Positions 9,901-17,621 of a stretch of 64,000 nucleotides of DNA are shown here, piece by piece. The stretch's first letter is position 1. The number at the start of each line of letters is the position of its first letter. Source of the stretch: Echinicola jeungdonensis. GTDB taxonomy: Bacteria; Bacteroidota; Bacteroidia; Cytophagales; Cyclobacteriaceae. The stretch spans positions 2,263,501 through 2,327,500 of the forward strand of contig NZ_JAUFQT010000001.1 of assembly GCF_030409905.1 (NCBI RefSeq), written 5' to 3'. A program made the translations under genes and the position numbers. Below the pieces are notes generated by a model. The model did not search any database and was not told the DNA's origin. It saw only the letters and a program-made list of their open reading frames with translations.

Positions 9901-10502
9901 ATAATGCGGTAAAAACGCTTCCGGATTGGATGGGAAATTATGGGAAAACCAAAGACCAGGCTGTCAATAGCCGGAGAGATGTTTTTGAAGTTTATCAGAA
10001 AAAGGCCAAAGCAGGTCAAACCATCCAGCTTGGTCCAAATGGTCAAAATGCAAAGTCCATGTATAGTGTTGTAGTAGTACCCACATATACTATGGGTGAA
10101 GGGGATGAAGCCCGGCCAGTGGTAACGCAGGAAGCTGAATTGGCGGAATTTAGTGGAGAAGGTATTGAAAAAGGAAACTTTAAGGAAAGTGACTATATCT
10201 CCTTTTCAGAAAATAACCGACAAGAACTTTCCTGGGAAGTCAATCCAGGTTTGGCGGGGATTTACCTCATCCGGTTTAGGTACATGAACATTTCTGATCA
10301 CCCTATTAAAGTACGTTTGCAAATAGAAGCAGATAATGGGGTGATGATGCGGGATGAAGAAATTACTTTCCCAGTCAAGGATGAAAAGTGGAAAATACTG
10401 AATACTACCACAGGAAGCATGATTAATGCCGGTAAATACACTATCAGGATATTTGCTGATGATATGGGTGGTCTTTGGGTGGACCGCATGGAGTTCCAAT
10501 AG
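6957..10502 (+). CDS. Glycoside hydrolase family 2 with malectin and CBM6/35-like C-terminal domains
   Basis: A 1181-residue secreted enzyme of the beta-galactosidase/beta-glucuronidase family. A signal peptide ends near LRLNAQ, residue 23. The GH2 sugar-binding domain (VPHNWDQYEGFRRMKHGNRH), immunoglobulin-like domain and TIM barrel follow. The acid/base is E439 in LQNESTIP and the likely nucleophile is E507 in NGEFGAWR. At about residues 720-900 there is a malectin-like domain (YLYRVNAGGPDF, YLVELYFNEPWYG). The last 150 residues look like a CBM6/CBM35 beta-sandwich (VTQEAELAEFSG). The two extra modules should bind carbohydrate and make this protein much longer than a minimal GH2. It probably removes beta-linked galactose or a uronic acid from the target glycan; the exact sugar is not determinable. 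Confidence 0.85.
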   Translation: MFINFIKSFWFVMLLSCSLVLRLNAQEVRQEISLNQNWKTIASGPKPLIEKNFEQPNFDDENWLKVDVPHNWDQYEGFRRMKHGNRHGAAWYRKQIHLDPKNQGKQHFLFFEGVGSYATVYVNGEKVGEHAGGRTTFTLDITDAVSFEGENTIAVKADHPAMIADLPWVCGGCSGEWGFSEGSQPMGIFRPVSLVVTAPVRIEPFGVHIWSDEEISKEAAQLHINTELKNYGKETRKLTLVNRLLDAKGEEVDQQKQEISIAPGKIEKFQQATPVLENPHLWSPKDPYLYTMVTEVQENGQVIDELKTPYGIRWVSWPAGRNDGDHRFFINGEPLYINGICEYEHLMGQSHAFTDQQVQSRVDQMLAAGFNAFRDAHQPHNFKYHEQWDKNGILFWTQFSAHIWYDTPDFRENFKKRLRDWVKERRNSPSVVLWGLQNESTIPKAFAKECTEIIREMDPSTSSQRLVTTCNGGEGTDWNVIQNWSGTYGGDPHQYGEELSEQILNGEFGAWRTLGLHTEGPFDQDGIYSEDRFYQLMQIKVREAEEHKDSLAGQFHWLFNSHENPGRIQNGEAFRDIDRVGPINYKGLVTPWEEPTDTYFMFRSEYAPKETEPMVYIVSHTWPNRWTEPGVKDSLVVFSNCDEVELFNGVNGQSLGKKSNPGLGYNFQWDQVDIQYNVLKAIGYVDGEAVAEDMILLHHLPKAPEFDQLYEDTDLLKGREGYEYLYRVNAGGPDFTDQHGQLWMADVPRSNDKFWGSVSWTDDFKDLPAFYASQRRIHDPIKGTKEWELFQNFRFGKHKLKFEFPLPDGEYLVELYFNEPWYGTGGGMDAEGWRDFDVAVSGDTVLQNLDVWSEVGHDHALKKVVKGKSKDGLLTISFPKITSGQALISGIAIASPIENPVPALSSPKNILALKTTDEDQAEVKTWLDNGQNQYLNSPLQFNQLPYKLFGADWICFNAGLNDKDFNGSFEVQEASNVFVLMDNAVKTLPDWMGNYGKTKDQAVNSRRDVFEVYQKKAKAGQTIQLGPNGQNAKSMYSVVVVPTYTMGEGDEARPVVTQEAELAEFSGEGIEKGNFKESDYISFSENNRQELSWEVNPGLAGIYLIRFRYMNISDHPIKVRLQIEADNGVMMRDEEITFPVKDEKWKILNTTTGSMINAGKYTIRIFADDMGGLWVDRMEFQ

Positions 10503-10639
10503 GGTTTTACCCATAGATAAAATAGGCAATTAATTTACCACGTAGGTACAATAGGACACACAGGGGCGGATTTAAAGATAAAAAAGTACCTATTGTGACC
10601 TATATTATCTGTTGTTGTTCAAAATAAGAAAAACTAAAA

Positions 10640-10668
10640 TTTGCGGCCTTGGCGCCACTGCGAGAAAT
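10640..10668. repeat. Dispersed CTTTGCG repeat, copy 2 (single module)
   Basis: The module TTTGCGGCCTTGGCGCCACT then GCGAGAAAT is related to the right-hand module of the other copies. It ends only 12 bases before the start codon of the GH2 gene at 10681, so it forms part of that gene's leader. Confidence 0.6.
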
Positions 10669-10680
10669 TAAATATTTGAA

Positions 10681-13122
10681 ATGCGAAAATTATTTTCATT
10701 AATTGGTGCTTCCATATTGTTCCTGGCCTTTTTTGGTTGTACGAAACCGTCCAAAGAAGCACGTTTGATCCACGATTTTAATAAAGATTGGCAATTTCAT
10801 TTGGGGGATCATCCTGATGCCATCCAAATGGATTTTGATGCCAGTGATTGGAGAAACCTAAGACTTCCCCATGACTGGAGTATTGAAGGGGAATTTAGCG
10901 AGGATCATCCTACAAGGCCGGAAGGCGGAGCTTTACCAGCTGGTATTGGTTGGTACCGAAAAACATTCACCGTGCCACAGGAAGCTGCAAATAAAGAAGC
11001 TGCAAATAAAACAACATGGGTGGAGTTTGATGGGGTTTATCGAAATGGAGAAGTCTGGATCAATGGCCAACATTTGGGAAAAAGACCCAATGGTTACAGC
11101 TCTTTTCATTATGACCTGACCCCTTATCTGAATTATGGAGATAGCTCCAATATAATTGCAGTGAAGGTGGACAATTCCCAACAGCCTAATTCCCGTTGGT
11201 ACACTGGATCCGGAATTTACCGAAATGTCCGTTTAGTGACAACAGGAAAGGTGCATGTTGCCCATTGGGGAAGTTTTGTGACAACACCCGAGGTAAGTGA
11301 GGATGTCGCCAAAGTTAACTTCCAGTTGAACCTGAAAAATGATGGTAAGGAAGATCAGCCGTTGAAGGTCTTATCCAAAATCATTGACCAGGAAAATAAG
11401 GTAATTGCTTCTTTGGAAACAGACAGCCTGATTGCTGCCAATGCGGTGGTATTGGTTGAGCAGGATTTTTCTGTTCAGTCTCCAAAATTATGGTCTCCGG
11501 ATAATCCTTATATGTATCAGGTACAGACGGAGGTTTATGTCAATGACCAATTGGTGGACAATTATCAAACTCCTTTGGGAATCCGTTATTTCTCTTTCGA
11601 TCCGGAAGAAGGTTTTTTCCTTAATGGAGAATACATGAAAATCCTAGGTGTATGTAATCACCATGACTTGGGCGCTTTGGGTGCAGCTGTTAATAAAAGA
11701 GCCATTGAAAGACGGTTGGAAATATTGAAAGAAATGGGTGCCAATGCCATCCGTACAGCCCATAATCCACCCTCTCCGGAATTGTTGCAGTTATGTGACA
11801 GCATGGGATTTATTGTACAAGATGAAGCTTTTGATGTTTGGAAAAAGAAAAAAGTGGATGCAGATGGTCACCTTTTCTGGGATGAATGGCACAAAAGAGA
11901 CCTGGAGGATCTGATCCTAAGAGATCGAAACCATCCTTCCATCATGATGTGGAGCATTGGAAATGAAATCAGGGAGCAGTTTGACAGCACTGGCCTTACC
12001 ATCACCAAAGAACTGGTGGATATAGTGAAAAACCTGGACACCACCCGTCCTGTAACCTGTGCTTTGACCGAGAATATCCCCGATAAAAATTATATCTATC
12101 AGTCTGGTGCTTTGGATCTTTTGGGCTTTAATTATAAGCACAAGGACCATAAGAATTTTCCGGAATGGTACCCTGGAGAGAAACTGATTGCTACAGAAAA
12201 TATGTCTGCCTTGGCAACAAGAGGGCAATATGATCTCCCTTCAGATACCACCATGCGATGGCCTCAAGCCCATGATATTCCACTGGAAACAGGCAATGAA
12301 GATTTGACCGTATCCGCATATGATCAAGTTTCTGCCTATTGGGGAAGCACCCATGAGGAGACCTGGAAATCCATCAAAGACCAGGATTTCATGTCAGGGC
12401 TTTTTGTATGGACAGGCTTTGATTATCTGGGAGAGCCTATTCCTTACCCTTATCCTGCCAGAAGCTCTTATTTTGGGATAATTGATTTGGCTGGTTTCCC
12501 AAAAGACAGTTATTACATGTACCAAAGTGAATGGACTGACAAGGCTATGTTGCATGTATTCCCTCACTGGAATTGGCAAGAAGGGCAAGAAGTGGATATT
12601 TGGGCTTATTACAACCAAGCTGATGAAGTGGAGCTTTTTCTGAATGGTGAGTCCCAGGGTGTGAAAAAGAAAGAGGGTGATGATCTACATGTTATGTGGA
12701 GGATTCCATTTGAGCCAGGCACCCTTAAAGTTATTTCAAGAAAAGATGGAAAAGTTGTTTTGGAAAAAGAAATCCATACTGCTGGGGAAGCTTCCAGAAT
12801 CGAAATGACTCCGGACAGAATCCAATTAAAAGCCAATGGAAAAGACATGTCCTTTATCACGGTAAATATTTTGGATGAGGAAGGCAACCTTGTGCCAGAA
12901 GCTGACAACGTGGTGAATTTTGAAATTGTTGGAGAAGGCCATATTGCCGGTGTGGACAATGGCTACCAGGCCAGTCTGGAACCATTTAAAGCAGATTACA
13001 GGAAAGCCTTCCATGGCAAATGCCTGGTGATAGTTGAAACCAATGAAAATGCCGGAAAAATCACCCTGAAAGCCACTGCTGAAGGACTTGAGCCTTCAGA
13101 AATTGTGCTGGAGACCAATTGA
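10681..13122 (+). CDS. Glycoside hydrolase family 2 beta-galactosidase-like lipoprotein
   Basis: An 813-residue GH2 enzyme with a lipoprotein signal ending FLAFFGC, cysteine 20, so it is probably anchored in the outer membrane. The order is sugar-binding domain (LRLPHDWSIEGEF), immunoglobulin-like domain, TIM barrel and C-terminal beta domains typical of Bacteroidota beta-galactosidases. The acid/base is E429 in WSIGNEIREQ and the nucleophile E506 in LIATENMSA. A 15-base in-frame tandem duplication at 10981-11010 inserts a second EAANK in the sugar-binding domain. The gene is the second of two GH2 genes. It ends before a strong hairpin terminator at 13338-13388 that separates it from the convergent AraC gene. 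Confidence 0.9.
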   Translation: MRKLFSLIGASILFLAFFGCTKPSKEARLIHDFNKDWQFHLGDHPDAIQMDFDASDWRNLRLPHDWSIEGEFSEDHPTRPEGGALPAGIGWYRKTFTVPQEAANKEAANKTTWVEFDGVYRNGEVWINGQHLGKRPNGYSSFHYDLTPYLNYGDSSNIIAVKVDNSQQPNSRWYTGSGIYRNVRLVTTGKVHVAHWGSFVTTPEVSEDVAKVNFQLNLKNDGKEDQPLKVLSKIIDQENKVIASLETDSLIAANAVVLVEQDFSVQSPKLWSPDNPYMYQVQTEVYVNDQLVDNYQTPLGIRYFSFDPEEGFFLNGEYMKILGVCNHHDLGALGAAVNKRAIERRLEILKEMGANAIRTAHNPPSPELLQLCDSMGFIVQDEAFDVWKKKKVDADGHLFWDEWHKRDLEDLILRDRNHPSIMMWSIGNEIREQFDSTGLTITKELVDIVKNLDTTRPVTCALTENIPDKNYIYQSGALDLLGFNYKHKDHKNFPEWYPGEKLIATENMSALATRGQYDLPSDTTMRWPQAHDIPLETGNEDLTVSAYDQVSAYWGSTHEETWKSIKDQDFMSGLFVWTGFDYLGEPIPYPYPARSSYFGIIDLAGFPKDSYYMYQSEWTDKAMLHVFPHWNWQEGQEVDIWAYYNQADEVELFLNGESQGVKKKEGDDLHVMWRIPFEPGTLKVISRKDGKVVLEKEIHTAGEASRIEMTPDRIQLKANGKDMSFITVNILDEEGNLVPEADNVVNFEIVGEGHIAGVDNGYQASLEPFKADYRKAFHGKCLVIVETNENAGKITLKATAEGLEPSEIVLETN

Positions 13123-13200
13123 TTAATTGATTGGTTGGGGAGCAACCGAGGTTGTATTTGCCTGAGTTCGAATTTAAGGAACCGAAATAAAGTCGTTAAC

Positions 13201-13255
13201 GTCATTGCGGACCCTGTTAAAAAGGGGAAGTAGGAGGGAGGGTGTGGAAATCTCC
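13201..13255. repeat. Remnant resembling the GTCATTGCG...CAATCTC dispersed repeat
   Basis: The stretch begins GTCATTGCGGACCC and ends GGAAATCTCC, with GGGGAAG between. From general knowledge this resembles a dispersed element seen in many bacterial genomes whose ends read GTCATTGCGAG and GCAATCTC. It lies in the 3' region after the GH2 gene and has no coding potential. It may be a decayed copy. Confidence 0.35.
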
Positions 13256-13337
13256 TTTTGATGGAATTCCCTTTGTTTCCCTTCCGCAATTTCCCTACAT
13301 GCCTGGATTATTTTTTTTCGTTAGGAGGTTAATATAT

Positions 13338-13388
13338 GGAAAGGAAGCATAAGGAGAAATTTTCTCCTTATGCTTCCTTTCCTTTTTT
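13338..13388 (+). terminator. Rho-independent terminator between convergent GH2 and AraC genes
   Basis: A perfect 22-base inverted repeat (13338-13359 and 13361-13382) with one base between the arms, followed by TTTTTT at 13383-13388. In the plus direction it has the full form of an intrinsic terminator for the GH2 transcript. The right arm also encodes the last residues and stop codon of the AraC gene on the other strand. Confidence 0.85.
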
Positions 13389-14321
13389 CCGTATTTGGGA
13401 TTGATATTTCCCAGGGGTAATGCCAGTTCGTTGTGAAAAAGTGGAGGTAAAATGCTGCAATGAAGAAAACCCGCAGGTAAAAGCAATATCAGTCAATTCC
13501 ATTTCATTCTCCCCAAGAATCAATTCCTTTGCCTTATCCACTTTCAAATTGATGATAAAACTATTGGGAGGGTAACCAGTCAGCCTTTTGACTTCATCAG
13601 TGAATTTCGTTTTTCCCATGCCAAAGGACACAGCTATATCCTCTACAATCCATTTTTTGGTCAAATCACCCAATATCATTTGGGTAAGGGTATCAATAAA
13701 ATGGTCTTCTTCTCCGATCTTTTGCTTCCTGTTGGAAAGGTGACGGTACAGGTCAATCAATAGGTTTTCAAGGATGTTGGCAACAATGATTTCGAATCCT
13801 TCTTCCTGTTCATCCAGCTCCTTTTTAAGTTCTGTAAAGTACTTTTTAAAGGTCTTCGCTTTTTTGAGTACCAAGCCATCCTCGTCTGCAATTAGTTTGC
13901 CCAATTCCTGTTGAAAACCTGGGGATAATTTGGTCCATTTGCCAAGGTTAAGAGGTTTGGAGGGTGAAAAGTCTTCTGGATTGATAATGATCCAATTGAT
14001 TTGGCCCATGTCCATTTTCCCTGCTGGACTTCCGTTCCAAAGCCATGGAGCAGTGACAGAAAGGTCATCAGGAAGCAGTTCTATTGACCGGTCTTCGATG
14101 ACCCAATCGTATTTTCCACTTTCTATAAAATGAATTTCAATCCCGTCATTTAAGTGGGGACGCATATTTTCATCCATCCTGACTTTGGAAAACTTCATGC
14201 TTCCAAACTGGTTGATGAATGGGATTCTGACCAGTGGTCCTTTATTGCCTTCATGCCACCAGGTTCCTGATTCCCCAGATTTGGTTTTTTCCGCTAATGG
14301 GTGGTCTTTTGAATATTCCAT
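13368..14321 (-). CDS. AraC-family transcriptional regulator
   Basis: A 317-residue cytoplasmic regulator. The N-terminal 130 residues look like a cupin-type ligand-binding domain (NDGIEIHFIESGKYDWVIED). The C-terminal 90 residues, from about 225, hold the two helix-turn-helix units, with VSFGMGKTKFTDEVKRLTGY and DIAFTCGFSSLQHFTSTFSQ followed by TGITPGKY. It is convergent to the GH2 gene and divergent from susC at 14527, across a 205-base gap. It is therefore the obvious candidate to control the locus. AraC regulators with cupin-like domains often sense a small sugar; the inducer here is unknown. The stop codon lies within the arm of the shared terminator hairpin. Confidence 0.85.
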   Translation of the reverse strand: MEYSKDHPLAEKTKSGESGTWWHEGNKGPLVRIPFINQFGSMKFSKVRMDENMRPHLNDGIEIHFIESGKYDWVIEDRSIELLPDDLSVTAPWLWNGSPAGKMDMGQINWIIINPEDFSPSKPLNLGKWTKLSPGFQQELGKLIADEDGLVLKKAKTFKKYFTELKKELDEQEEGFEIIVANILENLLIDLYRHLSNRKQKIGEEDHFIDTLTQMILGDLTKKWIVEDIAVSFGMGKTKFTDEVKRLTGYPPNSFIINLKVDKAKELILGENEMELTDIAFTCGFSSLQHFTSTFSQRTGITPGKYQSQIRKKGKEA

Positions 14322-14526
14322 TGGTATTTTGGGTGATTATTTCAATTCGCTAAAATACAATATAAAAGGCAAAATATTTTAATAAATGGTAAAAAGGGAA
14401 ATAAAAGTAAATAAAACCATGTAGTTTATAAAATCGAGCGTTGATTGAATTTTGCATGATTTGATTTTTTATAATTCTAATATTAAGGGTGATTGATGTT
14501 TCAATAACCCGAAAACCAAATATTAG
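14322..14526. promoter_or_regulatory. Divergent regulatory region between AraC regulator and susC
   Basis: A 205-base AT-rich gap between divergent genes must hold the promoters of both. I see no exact TAnnTTTG core with a well-placed TTG on either strand. The call rests on gene orientation only. Confidence 0.5.
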
Positions 14527-17500
14527 ATGAATGTAAAATTACTCAGCGCATCGGTGCTGTTGGCTTTTAGTGCTCAGCTTTCAGCAGATGCCATGGGAAA
14601 AGGAAATTCCTATTTCCCCTTCCTACCAAAAGAGCACAATTCCAAAAATTCTTCAGAATTAAAAACCCCAGTGGACCGGGTGATCCGGGGAAGGGTCATT
14701 GATGGAGCCAATGACCAAAGCATCCCCGGGGTTAATGTCCGGGAAAAAGGTACTTCAAGGGGTACAGTTACTGATATTGATGGAAAATTTGAAATGGAAA
14801 TCAGCGATAATGCTGAAACCCTCATTTTTTCCTTTATCGGTTATCAAACCTTGGAAGTACCCGTTGGAAACCAATCAGTTTTTGAGGTCACCCTCCAGCC
14901 GGATATTAAAAGTCTGGACGAGGTGGTTGTGGTCGGATATGGTACCCAGACCAAAAGAAATGTGACCGGTTCTGTCAGTTCAGTGGACCTGGAGCAATTG
15001 GAAAGCCAGCCTAATACCAATATTGCCCAAGCCCTTAGAGGCCGGGTAGCCGGAGTTCAGTTTACTGACAATGGCAGGCCTGGACAAGGCGGAAATATTT
15101 TGGTTCGTGGGCAAAGATCAATTACCGCTAGTAATGACCCCCTGATTATTTTGGACGGGGCCTTCTATAATGGAAATCTGGCAGATATCAACCCTAACGA
15201 TATTGAGTCCATGGAAGTCTTGAAAGATGCTTCTGCAGCAGCTATCTATGGTTCAAGGGCTGCCAATGGTGTGATTTTGATTTCTTCCAAAAGAGGTACC
15301 TCTGAAAAGCCCACCATCCGGTTTAACAGTTATTTCGGTGCTTCAGGCTGGAGCCATAAAATGCCTTTATATTCCCCAGAAAGTTACCTGCAAAGAAGGC
15401 TGGATTTCCGTTCCCAAAACCAACCTAATGCCACTGAAGTACCAGTTAGGGAGCTGCTCAATGCTCCTGAAAAGGAAATGTATGATGCCGGGAAGACCAT
15501 TGATCCATGGGAAGAAATTTCTCAAGAGGCTACCCAGCAATCTTATAACTTGAGTGTTTCCGGGCGTACTGATAAGACTAACTATTTTATCTCTGGAAGT
15601 TATACGGATGAAGATGGGTTGATTTATGGAGACCGGGCCAGCAGAATATCGGCCAGGTTAAATCTGGAAAATCAAATTACTGACTGGTTAAAAGTTGGAA
15701 TAAACTCCCAGTTTACCCAAAGAGATCAATCCGGAGTGGAGGCCAGTGTTTTGAATGGCTACTGGTTAAGCCCATATGCCAAAATGTATTTTGATGAAGC
15801 GGAGACAGATCCAGTGCCTTACCCAACAGATGATAACCTGGTAAGTAACCCCATGTTCAATGCCTTGACCATGGACAATGAGGAAATTTCCAATAACCTT
15901 TTTGCCAATATCTTCGCGGAGATTGATGTTCCTTTTGTAGAGGGGCTTTCTTATAAATTCAGCTACAATCCCAATATCAGATGGGATCATGATTATTCCT
16001 TCCAGCCGATTTATCAAAGAAATGATATCAACAATATCGGATTGGGAAGAAAGTTCAACAGAAACCGGATGAACTGGCAGTATGAAAATTTGGTAACCTA
16101 TACCAAGGAAATCAATGATCATAAGTTTGATTTGACCTTATTATATGGCAGGAACCATAGTTTTTCCGAAGGCACCTTTGTAGAAGGACGCGGCTTTGTC
16201 AATGATGCCAATAGCTGGAATAATCTTGACATTGCCCAGACCCAGATCATTGAAACAGAAGCTACCCAGCAAGATGGGGTGTCTTCTATGGCCAGGTTAA
16301 ATTATCAATTTAAAAACCGTTACCTGGTAACATTGACTGCCAGAAGAGATGGTTCTTCTGTGTTTGGAGCAGATAAAAAGTTTGGAACCTTCCCTTCAAT
16401 AGCTTTAGGCTGGGTGATGAGTGATGAACCATTTATGATGCAACAAAACACCTTTGATATGCTGAAGTGGAGACTTTCCTATGGGGAAGTGGGTAACCAA
16501 GCGGTGACTCCTTACCGTTCATTGGATCGTTCATCCTCTTGGCAGTATGTGTTTGGATCCGAAACCTATACTGCCTTATTCCCGGATCCAGCATATATGC
16601 CTAACCCAAGTTTGGGATGGGAAACAACCAAGTCTTTCAATGCCGCAGTTGATTTTGAAATGTGGCAGGGAAGAATTACCGGTACCCTGGAATATTATGA
16701 TATGACTACCAATGACCTATTGTTGGCCAGAAGCTTACCTGCCATGACAGGATTCTGGACCACTACAGCCAACCTGGGTCAAACCAGTAATAATGGTTTC
16801 GAAATTACTTTGAATACGGTCAATGTCCGAAACCAAGATTTCCAATGGAATTCTACCTTTACTTTTTCTACTAATAAAAACCGGATTGACCACTTGTATT
16901 ATGTGGATTCCGATGGTGATGGTCAGGAGGATGATGACCTGGGTAACCGATGGTTTATTGGACAGCCGATTGGTGTGATCTATGATTATGAGTTTGATGG
17001 CATCTACCAAGAAGGAGATGATCTGCCAGAAGGTTATCAGCCTGGATGGGTAAGGGTAAAAGATCAGAATAATGATGGTTCCATTACCACAGATGACCGA
17101 AAAGTGTTAGGTCAGACCCAACCTAAATACAGACTGGGCCTTAATAACCAGTTAAGCTACAAGGACTTTACCTTCTCCTTCTTTATCAATGCCATGACAG
17201 GCTGGGATGCTCAGCTCAACCTTTTGGATGTAAGCACCAGTACTGGAAACAGTTTCCCTGGTAGATCCGTGAATTTCCTCGATGCAGGTTATTGGACTCC
17301 AGAAAATCAGTCCAACACCAGACCAGGGTTAACTTATACCAATCCATTGGGCAGAGGTTATTACCAAAGCAGAGATTTTGTCAGGTTGCAGGATGTGACT
17401 TTTGCTTATGACCTGCCAAAACCAATAACAGAAAGATTGAAAATTAACAGCTTGAGGTTTTATGTGAGTGGAAGAAACTTAGCTACCATTACTAATTGGA

Positions 17501-17592
17501 TGGGGCCAGATCCTGAAAGTGGTAATAATACCATCACCAATCTGTACCCTACCTCCAGAACCATTATCGGAGGGATTAACCTAAGTTTCTAA
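14527..17592 (+). CDS. SusC/RagA-family TonB-dependent outer-membrane transporter
   Basis: A 1021-residue SusC-type transporter that imports oligosaccharides across the outer membrane with energy from TonB. A signal peptide occupies about residues 1-22. A carboxypeptidase-regulatory-like domain covers about 52-127 (IRGRVIDG, SIPGVNVREKG, GTVTDIDGKFEM). The SusC signature LDEVVVVGYGTQ at 130-141 leads into the plug (VLKDASAAAIYGSRAANGVI). The remainder forms the 22-strand barrel and ends in an aromatic residue (GGINLSF), as expected for outer-membrane insertion. The length is normal for the family. The susD partner starts 29 bases downstream. Expression is probably controlled by the divergent AraC gene. 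Confidence 0.95.
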   Translation: MNVKLLSASVLLAFSAQLSADAMGKGNSYFPFLPKEHNSKNSSELKTPVDRVIRGRVIDGANDQSIPGVNVREKGTSRGTVTDIDGKFEMEISDNAETLIFSFIGYQTLEVPVGNQSVFEVTLQPDIKSLDEVVVVGYGTQTKRNVTGSVSSVDLEQLESQPNTNIAQALRGRVAGVQFTDNGRPGQGGNILVRGQRSITASNDPLIILDGAFYNGNLADINPNDIESMEVLKDASAAAIYGSRAANGVILISSKRGTSEKPTIRFNSYFGASGWSHKMPLYSPESYLQRRLDFRSQNQPNATEVPVRELLNAPEKEMYDAGKTIDPWEEISQEATQQSYNLSVSGRTDKTNYFISGSYTDEDGLIYGDRASRISARLNLENQITDWLKVGINSQFTQRDQSGVEASVLNGYWLSPYAKMYFDEAETDPVPYPTDDNLVSNPMFNALTMDNEEISNNLFANIFAEIDVPFVEGLSYKFSYNPNIRWDHDYSFQPIYQRNDINNIGLGRKFNRNRMNWQYENLVTYTKEINDHKFDLTLLYGRNHSFSEGTFVEGRGFVNDANSWNNLDIAQTQIIETEATQQDGVSSMARLNYQFKNRYLVTLTARRDGSSVFGADKKFGTFPSIALGWVMSDEPFMMQQNTFDMLKWRLSYGEVGNQAVTPYRSLDRSSSWQYVFGSETYTALFPDPAYMPNPSLGWETTKSFNAAVDFEMWQGRITGTLEYYDMTTNDLLLARSLPAMTGFWTTTANLGQTSNNGFEITLNTVNVRNQDFQWNSTFTFSTNKNRIDHLYYVDSDGDGQEDDDLGNRWFIGQPIGVIYDYEFDGIYQEGDDLPEGYQPGWVRVKDQNNDGSITTDDRKVLGQTQPKYRLGLNNQLSYKDFTFSFFINAMTGWDAQLNLLDVSTSTGNSFPGRSVNFLDAGYWTPENQSNTRPGLTYTNPLGRGYYQSRDFVRLQDVTFAYDLPKPITERLKINSLRFYVSGRNLATITNWMGPDPESGNNTITNLYPTSRTIIGGINLSF

Positions 17593-17621
17593 ATCTTTTC
17601 ACGAGCTAATCCAAAATACCT

